From contig ML978124.1 of the NCBI GenBank assembly GCA_010015805.1, forward strand, positions 1,798,001-1,862,000: 64,000 nt of DNA. The letters run 5' to 3'. The stretch is from Rhizodiscina lignyota (Eukaryota; Ascomycota; Dothideomycetes; Aulographales; Rhizodiscinaceae). Shown here piece by piece: positions 11,369 through 22,683 of the stretch. The position numbers and the translations under genes were made by a program. The notes beneath the pieces are model-generated. The model saw nothing but the letters and a program-made list of their open reading frames with translations. It did not search any database and was not told the DNA's origin. How positions within the stretch are numbered: the stretch's first letter is position 1; the number at the start of each line of letters is the position of its first letter.

Positions 11369-13772
11369 TCAAACGTCTCCACCAGCCTCAACACCGTCCG
11401 GCGCACCGAAGTTCATGTTGTCGAAGGTGAACGCGCCGCTCGTGTCGTCCGTGTGGAGGAACGAGTCGAAATCGAAGTTCTCGAGTACGTCGCCAGAGTC
11501 GAAGTTTGCGAGATCTAAGTTGCCGAAGGTCTGTGATAGATTAGCCAAGCCTTTCGCAAGGGAATAGGTAGAATATCTTACATCTCCACCGATATCTCCG
11601 AATGGCGCTGTGGAATTCGGATCCAGACCGCCAGCAGGTGGTGCTGGTTGCGCCGGAGCGGCTGCAGGCTGTTGCACACCTGGGACGGCAGCGCCAGGTA
11701 TGCCGGGAGCGCCGTTCTTCTGGGGCCCGAAACTTGATGGGTGCATCGGAGTAATCGGAGTCGAAGGAGTCGGAGTGGGAGGCTCTGCTTCCGAAGCGGG
11801 TGTGGCACCTGTGTTGCCTTGATTCTTGGCCTTGTTTGCAGCCTTCTGCATCGGCTGTTAGCTCTCCGAATTTCACACATGCAGCGAAAGAATAGGTCAG
11901 GCTTACCTTAGGTGGCTGCTTATCCTTCTTCGCACCCTTGTTCGGAATGTTCTTGTTGCCTTGATTGGGCGTCGGTGGCGCCGCATTCTGCTGACTTGGG
12001 CTCGACGGATTCGTCCTGCCTTGTTCACCACCAGTTGGTGGTGCTGGAGGAGGACCCATATTGGTCGGTTGGCGTGGTGTGCCAATCGGCGGCTGCTGGC
12101 CAGGCTGCTGGCCTTGTTGTCCTGGTTGCTGTGCGTTCTGCATGACACCACCCTGCGGGAACATCTGTCCGTTCTGCATTGCCCGTCGCTGGAATTCGTT
12201 CATCTGTTGAGCGTTGATAGGCATTCCTGGCGCTCTGGGATGAGAGCTGGGTGCAGGTGGCTGCATTCCCGGAACGCCCATCGGATAGAATTGATTGATA
12301 CCCTGCGGATTCATGTTTGGATCGAAGTTCGGTGTAGGTGAACCGCGATTTCCTTGTAGGTTCGGATCGGCAGGCGAGTTAGGATTCGGCAGGTTACCTG
12401 GGCCCATCTTGGGCGTACCCCGTTTAGCCATCTCGGCAGGGTTAGGTGACGGACCGCCGGCTCTACTTCCAGATGGCGACATGGTGGGCGCGAACTGTTG
12501 AGGAGGAATACCTGGGCCGGATCCTGCTGGGTGACTCATGCTGTCTTGCTCTTGCCTGGCCATTAACAGTCGCTTTTTGTTTTGTTGCTCCAGAAGCATG
12601 AGTTGCATCTGATAATCTTGCAAGGCGTGATTGCCTCCGTCAGGGTTGCCTTGGGTCGCCATTGGCGAGGCTTGGCCACCTTGTTGAATTGCCTGCAACA
12701 CATCAGCTGCTGGATCAGAGGGCGCTTCACTGAAACTTCGTACCTCAAACTGCTGTTTCTGGTCTAGCAACTGTGGTGGTAGGCCGTTCTGCAGCATCAA
12801 CGGAGGTCCATTGGGTCCCTGCATGCTACCCGGCTGGCCTGGCATACCCTGGCCGCGGCCAGCGGGACCCATTTGACCATTAAAGTTCCCCTCCATACGC
12901 TGCCTCTTAGGCGATGGTGCATTGTTGTCGCCGCTACCGGGAGACTGTGACCGCTGTTCGCCCATGTTCATACTACCATCACGCTGCATGTTGTTCATCT
13001 TGGCTTGTTGCATCATTCGGTTCTGTATCATTTGTTGCTGAGGATTCCTATATGCTTGTTAGCAGCCGAGTCCTTCGCCTCTCGAGGAGCACTGGACACC
13101 TACATTTGACCTCTGCCCATCATGACCTTTGCCATTTCAGTCGGCATCCCGTTCTGTGTCTGCTGCGCACGATTGAACATCATTTGTTGCACCCTCGGAT
13201 CAGTGCCGGCTTGCAGCATTCGGTTCTGTTGATCTTGGCGCATTCGCTGCTGGTTCTGAGACACTCGTGAGTTTCATGGTCAAACAATTTGTGCTGGCAT
13301 GGTCGCATACCTGATTTGTCTGAATGTACTGATTCATAACCTGTCCGCCCTTTTGGCGCTGGCCATCATACAGATCCCAGAATTGACTCCACCAATCCAT
13401 CAGGAAACATCCATCGTTCGGGCCAAATTTTGAGTCGGGGAGGTCTGCGGGCTTCTTGAAGTCTTTGCTGTCTGTGTCCATGGCATCACCGACGCCGTTG
13501 ACGTCTCTCCCGCTAGGACTCGGTTTCCCGTCCGCGAACGACAACGGCATGTTGTCACTGGTCTTGGCGGCCTTATGCATGGCTCGAGCGACATCCCATT
13601 GCTCCTGGCGGATAAAGTAGTCGTATATGTAGGTATTGAGCATGTCGAGTCGGACACGGTTCTGATTAATGGCGCCACGCGCCATGGCATTCGCGGCCTG
13701 CGCACCGCCGCCAACGGGTCCACCTGCGCCAGCCATCCCGGCCATATTCATCTGTTGGTTCATGTTGTCCAA
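11369..13772 (-). CDS. SomA/Flo8-type LisH transcriptional regulator
   Basis: Nuclear regulator related to Aspergillus SomA and yeast Flo8, which act downstream of cAMP/PKA in adhesion, development and virulence (family knowledge). Five exons (13772-13311, 13255-13104, 13047-11907, 11845-11582, 11530-11369) give 726 residues. The LisH motif is near residues 41-70 (RLDMLNTYIYDYFIRQEQWD...). It is followed by PSPSGRDVNGVGDAMDTD and the signature FLMDWWSQFWDLYDGQR. The centre is a long Gln/Pro/Gly/Met-rich region typical of these activators. The C-terminus, DVLENFDFDSFL, is an acidic-aromatic patch shared with SomA. The last intron (11581-11531, 51 nt) is divisible by three and has no stop, so both spliced and retained forms would be translatable. 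The start is the first ATG before a conserved-looking N-terminus. Confidence 0.92.
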
Positions 13773-14902
13773 GTGTGTTCACGGAGCCAGATCTGCAAAG
13801 TGTGGAGGTAGGATGGGGTGGGACGCCTCGTCACGTCAATGGCTGATCGACCGAGTCGGCGCAACAAGAGATCGCGAGCGGGCGACTGTGGAGTGTGCGA
13901 GAGGTGCGAAAGTCGGATAAGATGGCGCGGGAGAATTATCAGCGCAATGGAGAGGAGCCAAATTCGTCTCAACAAGTTGTGCGAGCAGCGGTGCCGGGAG
14001 GTGAGGCGAAAGCTTTCCCTGATCGACCGAGCTGCTGCAGGTGCAGGTAGCAGTCGCCGTAAATTCGGCGGCTTCGGCAGCGGCCAGCTATGCAGTATCG
14101 ACGCGGTCCGAAGTTGACTGGAGGAGGTTCGGTGGTGTGATGGCGGATGGCGGGATGGGATGAAGTGAAGGGTATCAGGAGGGCGATGGCGAGGACGAGA
14201 AAACCTTCGCCCAATCGCTGCGCCCGGAGGAGGGGTTGGAGCAGGCGTGTGTGAGACTGAGCTCCCACGGCCGCGCTGGGGACGATGGAGCAGAGCACGC
14301 TCGCCGAGCTCGAGGCAAGAAGGGCGCGAAAAAGGCGTGAGGGTTGTCGCTCGCCGAAAAGGTGCAGCGCGCCGATTACTATGCGTGGTGGATGTGGGTG
14401 CAGTTGGGCGTCGCTGCCGGAAAGCTCTGATGGCTGGAGTCGGGCCTTGGCAATCACGTGCGCGTCTAGGTTGCATCCGTTCGCACACCACACCACTTCA
14501 CTGACACGACCGGCCAGGCACAGCGCTGAGTCCACTCGCTTCACTCAGCAGTCCACGTCAATTGTCAGCACTGCTGTTGCCGGTAGGGAGTGTTAAATGG
14601 CGCATATAATGACCCTTATCTCCTGGTGCGGCCAGACGCGCCCGCAGCGAATAGACGCGGCCCATCCGCACTGGAAAGGGGGCACTGCTCACATAATGAG
14701 CGGAGAGGGGCGGAAAGTTGCCCCAACTGGTGTCATCGTCACTTTGTTTTTGGCGCAGAGTCTATCTCCTCGCAAAGCACGCCCCAAACTCCCTCGCTAT
14801 GCAATAATAGATAGAAGTCCTATGCCTCGTCTCTTTGGCATCTCAAACGCTCCGGGCCTGAGTGGCTGGAGCAGGCCGTCACGAGATGGTTCAGCACGTC
14901 AT
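13773..14902. other. Long upstream region of the SomA-like gene
   Basis: About 1.1 kb of GC-rich sequence between the SomA-like start and the Bet3 stop. Long frames on both strands here (up to 243 codons on the minus strand) are Arg/Pro/Ser-rich and overlap each other, as expected from GC-rich non-coding DNA. I read it as promoter and long 5' leader of the SomA-like gene. Confidence 0.5.
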
Positions 14903-15837
14903 TCATTCATCGTCTGGCGGCATCTCGTCCTCGATATATCGAATTAACGATACTCGAAGCTCCGTCGAGTCATTGCCTCTTAGCACATCGCTCGTGAAGT
15001 GCGCTTCGACCTGCATCGATACCTGTAGACAAAATCACGTTAGCGTCGTTGCATGTGGACGGTGCCGCTCCTCCAAGCAATCTTACCATTTCTAAAGCCC
15101 CTCGCAATACGCCGCAGAGTATATTCGAATACCACAGCTCATCCTGGGCCCGACCATCGTCCGGTAATTCCACAAAGTCCGCCAGCGGGTTCTCTTCGAA
15201 TATCAACGAAAACTGCTTCCCATCGCTCGTCCAGTTTGTGATTGTCGGCGTGATATTGAGGAAGATCTTGAAGCCAACCTGCTCTTACCAATTAGCTCTT
15301 GAACCATTGTGTGCAACTACGCCAGCCCAGCGGGTGATCCAAGCTGTGTCTCCATCAGGGTACAGCGTCCACTGACGTGCAACCGTGTATCCCCGCATAG
15401 ACAGCCGAAGGCGCGTACCTTTGCGATCATCTCTCCCGTCTCTCTGAAGTCCTTGCAGCTGCTCACGCTGCTCTTGGCCAGAAAGTCCTCAATGAGCCTC
15501 ATTCCGATATTGTAGCCCATCTTGTCCAACTGCCTGTTCACCTCGGTATAGTCGTAGTCGTAGTCTTTGCACAGCTGCGCGACCATAGTACCGTAGGTGA
15601 GGGTGACAAGCTCAGCGTTTACTTTATCGATGCGCGTCCTGGGGTTTGAGAGTCAGATGGAGGGCAATATATCGACGGTGCTGAGATAGCGACTCATGTG
15701 GTTTGGGATCCTAGAAAGCTGATATATAAATCGATGACTTACTTCCACACTCTGTAACCTGTTAGCACGGCTCTCAATATCAAGTCGCATGCAGGCACTT
15801 ACTCTTCGCCCAACCGGGCTGCTTTCGTTGATGCCAT
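14903..15837 (-). CDS. bet3: TRAPP complex subunit Bet3 (TRAPPC3)
   Basis: Core subunit of the TRAPP tethering complex, which acts as a GEF for Ypt1/Rab1 in ER-Golgi and autophagy traffic. Five exons fit: 15837-15803, 15751-15743, 15638-15419, 15278-15087 and 15022-14903, giving 191 residues, the usual Bet3 length. Motifs include [44 protein letters not shown] (the Cys matches the acylated Cys of Bet3), [12 protein letters not shown] and [15 protein letters not shown]. The second exon is only 9 nt (AGTGTGGAA) and supplies EVWK across its borders; without it the conserved [17 protein letters not shown] start cannot be made in phase. It is divergent from the U5-40K gene across 300 bp. Confidence 0.95.
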
Positions 15838-16137
15838 GTTTTTTCGGCAGCCTCCTGCTCACCAGAGAGCTGGTGGACACAGGAAATATTTGATAGTATC
15901 GCCCTATATGTCTAGGAGCAGTACCATGTTCGAGTTGTCGCGTGTAGTCGAAATTACAGATACTTGGGCTGCAGCACAGCTTAGCTTCCATGCGGCATGG
16001 CTGCCAAGCCATGACAGAACTGCATACCCATGCAGCTTTTCTCCGCCAAAATTCTTCGACCAGCCCACGATCTTCACGCTCACGATCCCAACCTCGACTC
16101 ACGCGTCAAGACAGCTACGATCAAGCGACACCCCACA
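15838..16137. promoter_or_regulatory. Bidirectional promoter, Bet3 / U5-40K
   Basis: Exactly 300 bp separate the two divergent start codons, so both promoters must lie here. A pyrimidine-rich stretch precedes the plus-strand ATG. An in-frame upstream ATG at 16030 exists but yields a poorly conserved leader. Confidence 0.6.
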
Positions 16138-17555
16138 ATGTCTGCAGAGAAGCGACCAGCAGCCGATTCGTTTGGCACGAACCAACTCGTCAAGCGCCAG
16201 AAGAGCGATGCGAATATCAACAGCAACAGTGTCGCCGTAGTCAATGGGAGCGCGCAAAATGGAGCGCTCATACAATCGGTACGTGGCCTTCTTCAATATG
16301 CAAAGAGACTTGGGGAGCGTGAGGACGCTAAATAAATCTGGGATAAGGCGTTGCAGTAGCAATTGAGATGGACTGGTGCGGCTGATAATGGTGGGCGATA
16401 CAGGTACACAGGACCAGCGGCCTGCAGGCTCCTATCATGGAATTGGCCGGTGAGATTCTACATACTGGCGCTGTGGCAAGGCAGATATACTGAGAAAATT
16501 GGTACAGGACACCAAGGCGAAGTTTTCGCGGTGCGCTTCGACTCCTCCGGACAACACATAGCTTCTGGCTCCATGGACCGCTCGATCCTTCTCTGGCGCA
16601 CATACGGCCAATGCGAGAACTACGGCGAGTTGACTGGCCACAAGCAAGCAATTCTGGACTTGCAATGGTCACGCGACACGCGTGTGCTCTTCAGCGCGTC
16701 GGCGGACATGACGATGGCGAGTTGGGACTTGGAGACGGGCCAAAGGATACGAAGGCACATAGGACACGAAGAGGTGATCAACTCCATGGCGGTGAGCAAG
16801 AGAGGTGTGGAGTTCATGATAACCGGCAGTGATGATGGTTTCATCGGGGTACGTTAATTTACGTGGCACTTCTCGTCAACTTCAATCCAGTTTGAAACGG
16901 TTTGGGAACAGTATAACTGACACGTTTCATTGGCAACAGATCTGGGATCCGCGGCAGAAAGAAGCGGTGGATTTCATCGAAACGTCCTTCCCAGTCACGG
17001 CAGTGGCAGTCTCGGAAAATGGCAACGAGATGTACTCTGGTGCAATCGACAATGACATCAAAGTGTGGGATTTGCGGAAGAAGTCGGTCGCTTACAGTCT
17101 CATCGGACACAACGACACCGTCACCTCGCTCGACGTCTCTCCTGACTCGCAGTACCTTCTCTCCAACTCACACGATTCGACTGTTCGCACTTGGGACATT
17201 CGGCCTTTCGCGCCAACTGATAGGAGTGTGCGAACATACGATGGCGCGCCAACAGGGATCGAGAAGAATCTGCTAAAGGCGAGTTGGGATCCTTCTGGAA
17301 AGAGGATCGTGGCTGGAAGTGGTGATAGGAGCGTTGTGATTTGGGAGACGAGCACGGGAAAGTTGCTCTACAAGCTTCCGGGCCACAAAGGTGCGGTGAA
17401 CGACGTCCGGTTCTCGCCATCAGGAGAGCCGATCGGTAAGTTTTCCACTCCGCTTCCAGATGCTTGTCAGGGTGGGATGCTAATATCACGTCTCTGATAT
17501 AGTTGTTTCGGGGAGCTCTGATAGGACGATTATGCTCGGCGAACTGGGGAAGTGA
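16138..17555 (+). CDS. U5 snRNP 40-kDa WD40 protein (SNRNP40/Spf38 homologue)
   Basis: WD40-repeat component of the U5 snRNP that contacts Prp8 in the spliceosome (family knowledge). Five exons (16138-16278, 16404-16449, 16508-16848, 16940-17435, 17503-17555) give 358 residues, essentially the length of human SNRNP40. After a basic N-terminus (VKRQKSD) comes RTSGLQAPIMEL. Then come seven WD repeats, for example GHQGEVFAVRFDSSGQHIAS, GHKQAILDLQWSRD and GHNDTVTSLDVSPDSQ. The last is GHKGAVNDVRFSPSGEPIVV, ending SGSSDRTIMLGELGK. DRSILLWRTYG and IKVWDLRKKS are typical of this subfamily rather than of generic WD proteins. The first intron (16279-16403) interrupts the linker just before the conserved RTSGLQAP. 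Confidence 0.92.
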
Positions 17556-18997
17556 AGGAACAGCAGTCTCAAAATCAAGCTCATTTGAGCCGCATGCGGA
17601 AGTCAACGGCGAACTTAGCTCAGACGTTATAGTTTCGCCCGGGCCACTGGGTTCAAATCGGCCACACTTCGGACTCTGCGGATAAGATGAAGCCGTTGTT
17701 GTCGCAGAGAGTGGTGGACAGGGCCCGCCGGAAAGGACAGCGTATGAGACGCCGCATTGATAAACGGTGCTGCAGCAATCCTTCCTGTTGGGCGGTCATA
17801 CCAAACAAATCTCTGGATATTGAGATTGTCGTGCGCGGGTTTGATCGCGTCGAGGGGTGGGAGATTGGACGAAATTAATATGTAGCTCAGCAATTGAGAC
17901 GAAAGTGCCGTGCAACGCCCGAAGTGCGCAACGTTCTCGATCACACACTGACCATCCACTGCGCCAGCACCGCGCAAGATGCAACTGACAAGGCTGTCTG
18001 CGGGAGCGCAGGGCAGGCCATTTCCCAATTGTTGTTGTTCGTGCAGCAAAATAAATGCTCTGTTGGCCGGCTCGCGGCGCTCATTGGCCGTGCGCTTTTT
18101 TGAGACAAGTCTGAAACAGCGTCTGGCTCTCGCTTCACCTCCCACCGCGCCCGCGCTTGACCTCCTTCAGAGCAGCAGCAATCAATTCGAGCAGGCCGTC
18201 CAACTCAATGCGCAACATGCGGCGTCGAAAGAGAAGAGTAAGGCTGTTTCCATCCACCTGTCGCCAGTCCTGGCCGCGGAAGCGCATGCTGCAGACGCAC
18301 CTCCCTGCCGCACATCTGTGACTTGGCCCTGTACACCATTCCATCTCTCTCCTTTCCTTGGATTGTTTTCCTTTTGCCTTCTTAGTTGCACTTTCTATTT
18401 CATTGGCACTCTGGTCTTCTGCTCTCATCGCTTTCCGTGTCTTGTGTCGTACCAGCGAGAGTAATTTCGTTGGTCGACCTCCCTTCTCCTCTCTGTGTAA
18501 CCTCATAACCCTCCACCTGGACCCTGGTAATTGTAAGATAGTCAGATTGAGAAGGAAAGGGCCCCTTTGATCAAATCAGTCTCGTTCCTGCAGAACGCTC
18601 GTTCATGAGCCAGCCAGTCGTTTCTTTTGTTCCACCATCAGGACGTTCACGAAAGCTCCCACGCAAGGGATCCACAGAGCCATCACCACGTCGTACAACA
18701 GTTGAGGATACTCGTATGCCTATCAATCCCACCAGCTTCTGGAGACAAAGACGGCACGGCTGCATGGCAGCCTTGTGAGAACCAACTTCATTGGACACGT
18801 TCCTGCTTTCACCTTTCCCAATCGATCCGACAACAAAAGCCCCACCACGGCCGACAACACGACCTGCAGCACGCGTTCATATACAACGCGGACTTCCTTC
18901 TCCTGGCAATCTTGGACGCGTTGAGCTCTCGTCCATCCGCTAGCTTACAAGGCCAACTCTGCGCTCTCTCCGTAAGAGCAGTGCAAGCAGCGGCACC
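17556..18997. other. Intergenic region upstream of the two-TM protein gene
   Basis: About 1.4 kb between two plus-strand genes. It is strongly pyrimidine-rich at about 18330-18500, as in promoters or leaders of expressed fungal genes. Frames on both strands lack recognisable domains. A tRNA-like B box near 17648 was checked and rejected. Confidence 0.5.
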
Positions 18998-20437
18998 ATG
19001 TCTCTTCCAACAGCTCAGCCATCACCAGACGAACCTCCTCGCTCGAGGCTGTCCGCAATGCAATCTAATGTGCGCGCTTTTCTGCGAAATCCAGTCGCCA
19101 GCTCGGTGTATTCGCGATCACCGATTGCCTCTGCGGGGCCGACACCTATGGTTCCGCAAATGCCTCAACTGGCATTCCTGAGACGACAGAGCACACCCAC
19201 GGACGAGGAACATGAAGCAGTCCTGCATCCGACGATTTCAGCAGAGACACGGAGAAGTTCAATGTCTTCTCAGTCGCGCAGCCCAGTAAACAATGGGCGC
19301 ATCGACTACTCACCTGTGAACCGCATCTCACTCTGGCATGAGCAGGAACAGCCGGTCACAGTTGCTCTTGGAGTTCCGGATCGGCACGACTCGCCAAGGT
19401 TACCAAGGCATTATGGTGACGAAGAGGAAGAGACAGTGATGGGACGACATCCTGCGGACGTGCCACTGGATCCGGAAACGGAAGAGCTGGCGAACATGAT
19501 GCGCCGGAAGAGGAGAAAGAGGACGAGATGTAGAAGATGCAAGCGAGGCGCATGGTATAAGAAAAAGCATGGGAGGGAGAGTCTTTGGAGAGGAAGCAAG
19601 ACGAGGGGGAAGTGCTTCTGCGCTCTCATCAGCGGCATCTTCCTTGTCATATTACTAGCGATCTGTGAGTTGCTCCACCTGGACGCGGTGACGGAATCGC
19701 ACTTGAAACTCGTAAGAGGGAAACGCTGACGAAGAATGTCAAACAGACCTCTCACTTGCCCTCACCCAGTCAAACCTCGGTTCGGAACTTCATGTCCTCT
19801 TCATCCTCGCCATTATCGCAACCACCATCTTCTTCGCTCATTCCCTAATCCGGCTTTTCATGATCGCAATGAGGGGACCTGACGCTAATCGGCCCCGGCA
19901 CCACAATCGCATCCCGAGCATGGTTGGCCCTGAAGGCTTCCAGCCGGACGAACCGATTCGAGTTCACGTTGTAGGAGACGATGATATTGTTGAGATTGAA
20001 GCGAGAGACGAGGAAGAAGACGCAGGCCACGTGGAAGGTGACAGAGACGCAGAGGATGGGAAAATGAAGGTGCCGCCACCAGCATACGGACTTTGGAGGA
20101 GTAGTGTAGTACGTCTATGGTCTCACTGTCCGGATCAAGCAATCTGCTAACTTATGAGCAGCGCATACAACCCAACCTCCTCCACTGGGCACGCGTGAAT
20201 AATAATGTCCCGTCTGTCCCGTCTGTCCCATCTTCATCGAGTTCCTCAATGGCACCAAGCGTACGAAACAGTCCTGAGATGTCGCAACGAGAAAACACGA
20301 GGGAAGGGCCGCGGCCACCGAGCTATGCCAGTGACGATGGCGTCGACTACGTCGTGAGCGCACAGCCACGCAGCACAGTGTTCATGCCGAATATGCGACC
20401 GCCGAGCCAGCTGCATCCAGCGTTGAGAGATATGTGA
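18998..20437 (+). CDS. Conserved fungal membrane protein with two TM segments
   Basis: I do not know its function. Three exons (18998-19664, 19747-20108, 20162-20437) give 434 residues. The N-terminal 200 residues are disordered and Ser/Pro-rich, then acidic, then strongly basic with a Cys pair (RRKRRKRTRCRRCKRGAW). The first intron falls inside the first membrane segment (FCALISGIFLVILLAIYLSL); a second follows at about residues 245-268 (VLFILAIIATTIFFAHSLIR). After an acidic stretch comes PPPAYGLWRSSVRIQPNLLHW, which I believe is a conserved signature of this fungal family. The C-terminus is disordered (PPSYASDDGVDYVV). With two TMs and long tails, both ends probably face the cytosol. The start ATG follows CGGCACC, a good fungal context. 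Confidence 0.8.
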
Positions 20438-21027
20438 CCTCTCCAAGAGTAATGACTTGATACGCAAATGTTTTGTGTCTTAACATAGTTGGCGGAGACA
20501 TGAGCGCAATACCCAGTGGTTGTTGGGTAGTTGCTGAACATTTTTGAAAAAGGAGCTGTCTCCATGTGATCTTCAAAACATATTTTCTTCATCTGCATTA
20601 GCGATATAATGGCGTTCAATATCCATCGATTTCTGTTGTATATTTCTCATCACTACAAGAAGCTGGCATTCAGCAGTATTCATACTGCGTACTGCACCTT
20701 ATTTATTCTCGCGCCGAGCGTATGAGAAACCTTCATCGCCATCCACCATCATACCACCGCTACTCCACTAAGGTTCTTCAGACAGCGTTGATACTTGCAT
20801 AGCTAGGTGCAACCGAAGCCGCCGAACTTACAGCGACTACCCCTTTGCTCCTGGAGCAGCTTCGTTGATCTGGGAATACTTTCACCTCGCCTTACTTCCT
20901 AGCATCGCCGTTCACACAAGTGGTTGAGACCTCTTCAATATTAGGACTCTGAGCAAGATAAATGAGCTAAAATTCAAACGTAAAAGAGAGCATAGAGCTT
21001 GTCGTTGTCAAAAAATACGTCTACGGT
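20438..21027. other. Convergent intergenic region
   Basis: This lies between the stop of the two-TM protein gene and the stop of a minus-strand gene. It is A/T-richer than the flanks and contains only short frames, so it probably holds two 3' untranslated regions. Confidence 0.55.
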
Positions 21028-22683
21028 CTAAGCCGACATTCCCACCACATCTCTCAACTCCTGGAAACCTTCATCCATCACCCCAGCCTTGTCACCGAAC
21101 TTTCTCTGATATCCCCATCTCAATCCAACTTTTGCCCGCGCAAGTCTCCTCGTTCTGAAGCCTTTCTCGTAGATATCCTCGAATTCATTGTCTTCCCCTT
21201 CGTCTTCCACATCGACATCAACTGCCTTCTCCTTGCCTTTACCCTTTCCTTTGGCTTTGGCTTTGGCTTTCTTCTTGCCCGCCTTGGCAGTCTCCTTCTT
21301 CTTCTTCTCTTCCAGATCGTCCTCTTTTCCAATCTCGTCGACGTTAACACCCCACCAGCCTCCCTGTCGATACACCATCAGCGCATCTCCAACCGCGACT
21401 CTCACGAGCGCGCTCTTCCCATACTCCTCTTGCATCTTCTTCTCGTCCATGCCATTGTATGGATCATACTCCGTCGTAAACAGCGGATTCGTCGCCCTCA
21501 TCATGGCATTGTTCATCACCACATACCCCACATCGTCAAACAGCTCGTCCTTCGGGTTGAGCGGGAAATGATACAGGCTGTGCGGATTGATCCGCATGAC
21601 GAGTGACAAATGGCCCGCCTTCACAACGATCTCCCTCAAGCTCACGAGCTGCTCAGCTACGAGCTCTCGGTCTGGATACGCCGGGTCCATGGCGAGAATG
21701 GGACGAAGCAGATACCACAGCCCCTTGGTGACCTCATCAACCCTCTCCCCGAACAGCACAGGAAGCCCGTTCTTCTGATTGCTCCCGTACTCCTCAAACG
21801 GATCATCGCACATCCCCTGCACGAGGTGCGCGCGATCCATCTGCCTCGCGAAGCCGTCGAGATGCCGATTCCCCCACATAGCATCAAGACACTCCCTCTC
21901 CATACCCACGGTTCCTCCAAACACAAGGTCGTGGAAGACGTGCTCCTTCAGCATGCGCCAGACGATGCCCGCAACGAGCATCACCCGCCACTCGGGCGAG
22001 TCGACGAACAGCTCCTTCCAGCCCGCCTCGCCACCCGGTCCGCCGACGGCGACGATGCCCGCGACCTTCACCAGCTCTTCGGACATCGCGCCCTTCAGGC
22101 GAAGCCATTTGTCCTGCTCTACCGCCGCGCGCTCTTTGGCGTCCTCCTCGCCGCCGCCGACATCGAAGCCGAAGTGCGCCTGCACGAACGCCCACAGCGC
22201 CTTCCAGAGGGCGTTGTGGTCGCGGCGCACGTAGCCGTCGTTCATGATGTAGCTTCCGTGCGTGCGCTTGTCGCTCTCGACGACGACGTCGTCTTCGTCG
22301 TCGGACGCGGTGGGCGCGATTTCCTTTCGCCTGTTGCGCCGCTCGCGCCATTCCTTCAGCTTGTCGTCGTCTTCGGGCTGGGCTGCTGCCGGAGCGGGGT
22401 TTGCGGAGCCCGTGTCGATATGTGGAGACGCTGGGGACGCGCTGGGGATGGGTGACGTCCTTTCGCTGTGATGGAAGGAATGCATGCGGTTGGAGGCGGG
22501 CTTAGTTGCTGTCCGAGGGACGTGTGGTGAACCTGCGCTGACATATGGAGAAGCTGCGGATGCGCTGGGAGTGCCTGGGGTCGGTGATTGAATCTTGGTA
22601 TTGCTACCGCTGGGATGGAGGGCGTTCTCGCGCTTGGGGTCGCGCTTGTTTCGGGCAGGCTGTCGCCTTTTCTTTTGAGGCAT
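21028..22683 (-). CDS. Uncharacterised fungal protein, single exon
   Basis: I do not recognise a named family. One intron-less frame encodes 551 residues from the ATG at 22683. The first 170 residues are low-complexity and basic (MPQKKRRQPARNKRDPKREN, then Ser/Pro repeats with ASPY/ASPH motifs). The middle (about 190-460) looks globular and helical (DHNALWKALWAFVQAHFGFD, WRMLKEHVFHDLVFGG). Near the end come a long Lys/Ala tract (KKKAKAKAKGKGKGKEK) and an acidic patch. The composition suggests a nuclear or nucleic-acid-associated protein, which is only inference. The same frame is open upstream to an ATG at 22929, adding 82 less convincing residues. Confidence 0.78.
   Translation of the reverse strand: MPQKKRRQPARNKRDPKRENALHPSGSNTKIQSPTPGTPSASAASPYVSAGSPHVPRTATKPASNRMHSFHHSERTSPIPSASPASPHIDTGSANPAPAAAQPEDDDKLKEWRERRNRRKEIAPTASDDEDDVVVESDKRTHGSYIMNDGYVRRDHNALWKALWAFVQAHFGFDVGGGEEDAKERAAVEQDKWLRLKGAMSEELVKVAGIVAVGGPGGEAGWKELFVDSPEWRVMLVAGIVWRMLKEHVFHDLVFGGTVGMERECLDAMWGNRHLDGFARQMDRAHLVQGMCDDPFEEYGSNQKNGLPVLFGERVDEVTKGLWYLLRPILAMDPAYPDRELVAEQLVSLREIVVKAGHLSLVMRINPHSLYHFPLNPKDELFDDVGYVVMNNAMMRATNPLFTTEYDPYNGMDEKKMQEEYGKSALVRVAVGDALMVYRQGGWWGVNVDEIGKEDDLEEKKKKETAKAGKKKAKAKAKGKGKGKEKAVDVDVEDEGEDNEFEDIYEKGFRTRRLARAKVGLRWGYQRKFGDKAGVMDEGFQELRDVVGMSA

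Noticed and set aside
13760-14544. Long overlapping minus-strand frames (243 and 191 codons) upstream of SomA
   Set aside because: Arg/Pro/Ser/His-rich low-information sequence, mutually overlapping, with no domain; typical of GC-rich leader DNA.
17610-17690. tRNA-like A-box (TAGCTCAGACG) and B-box (GGTTCAAATCG) words
   Set aside because: The five bases on each side of the TTCAAAT loop do not pair, and no acceptor or anticodon stem can be drawn.
21610-22455. 281-codon plus-strand frame opposite the 551-residue gene
   Set aside because: A shadow of the minus-strand coding frame; its composition follows the complementary codons and has no domain.
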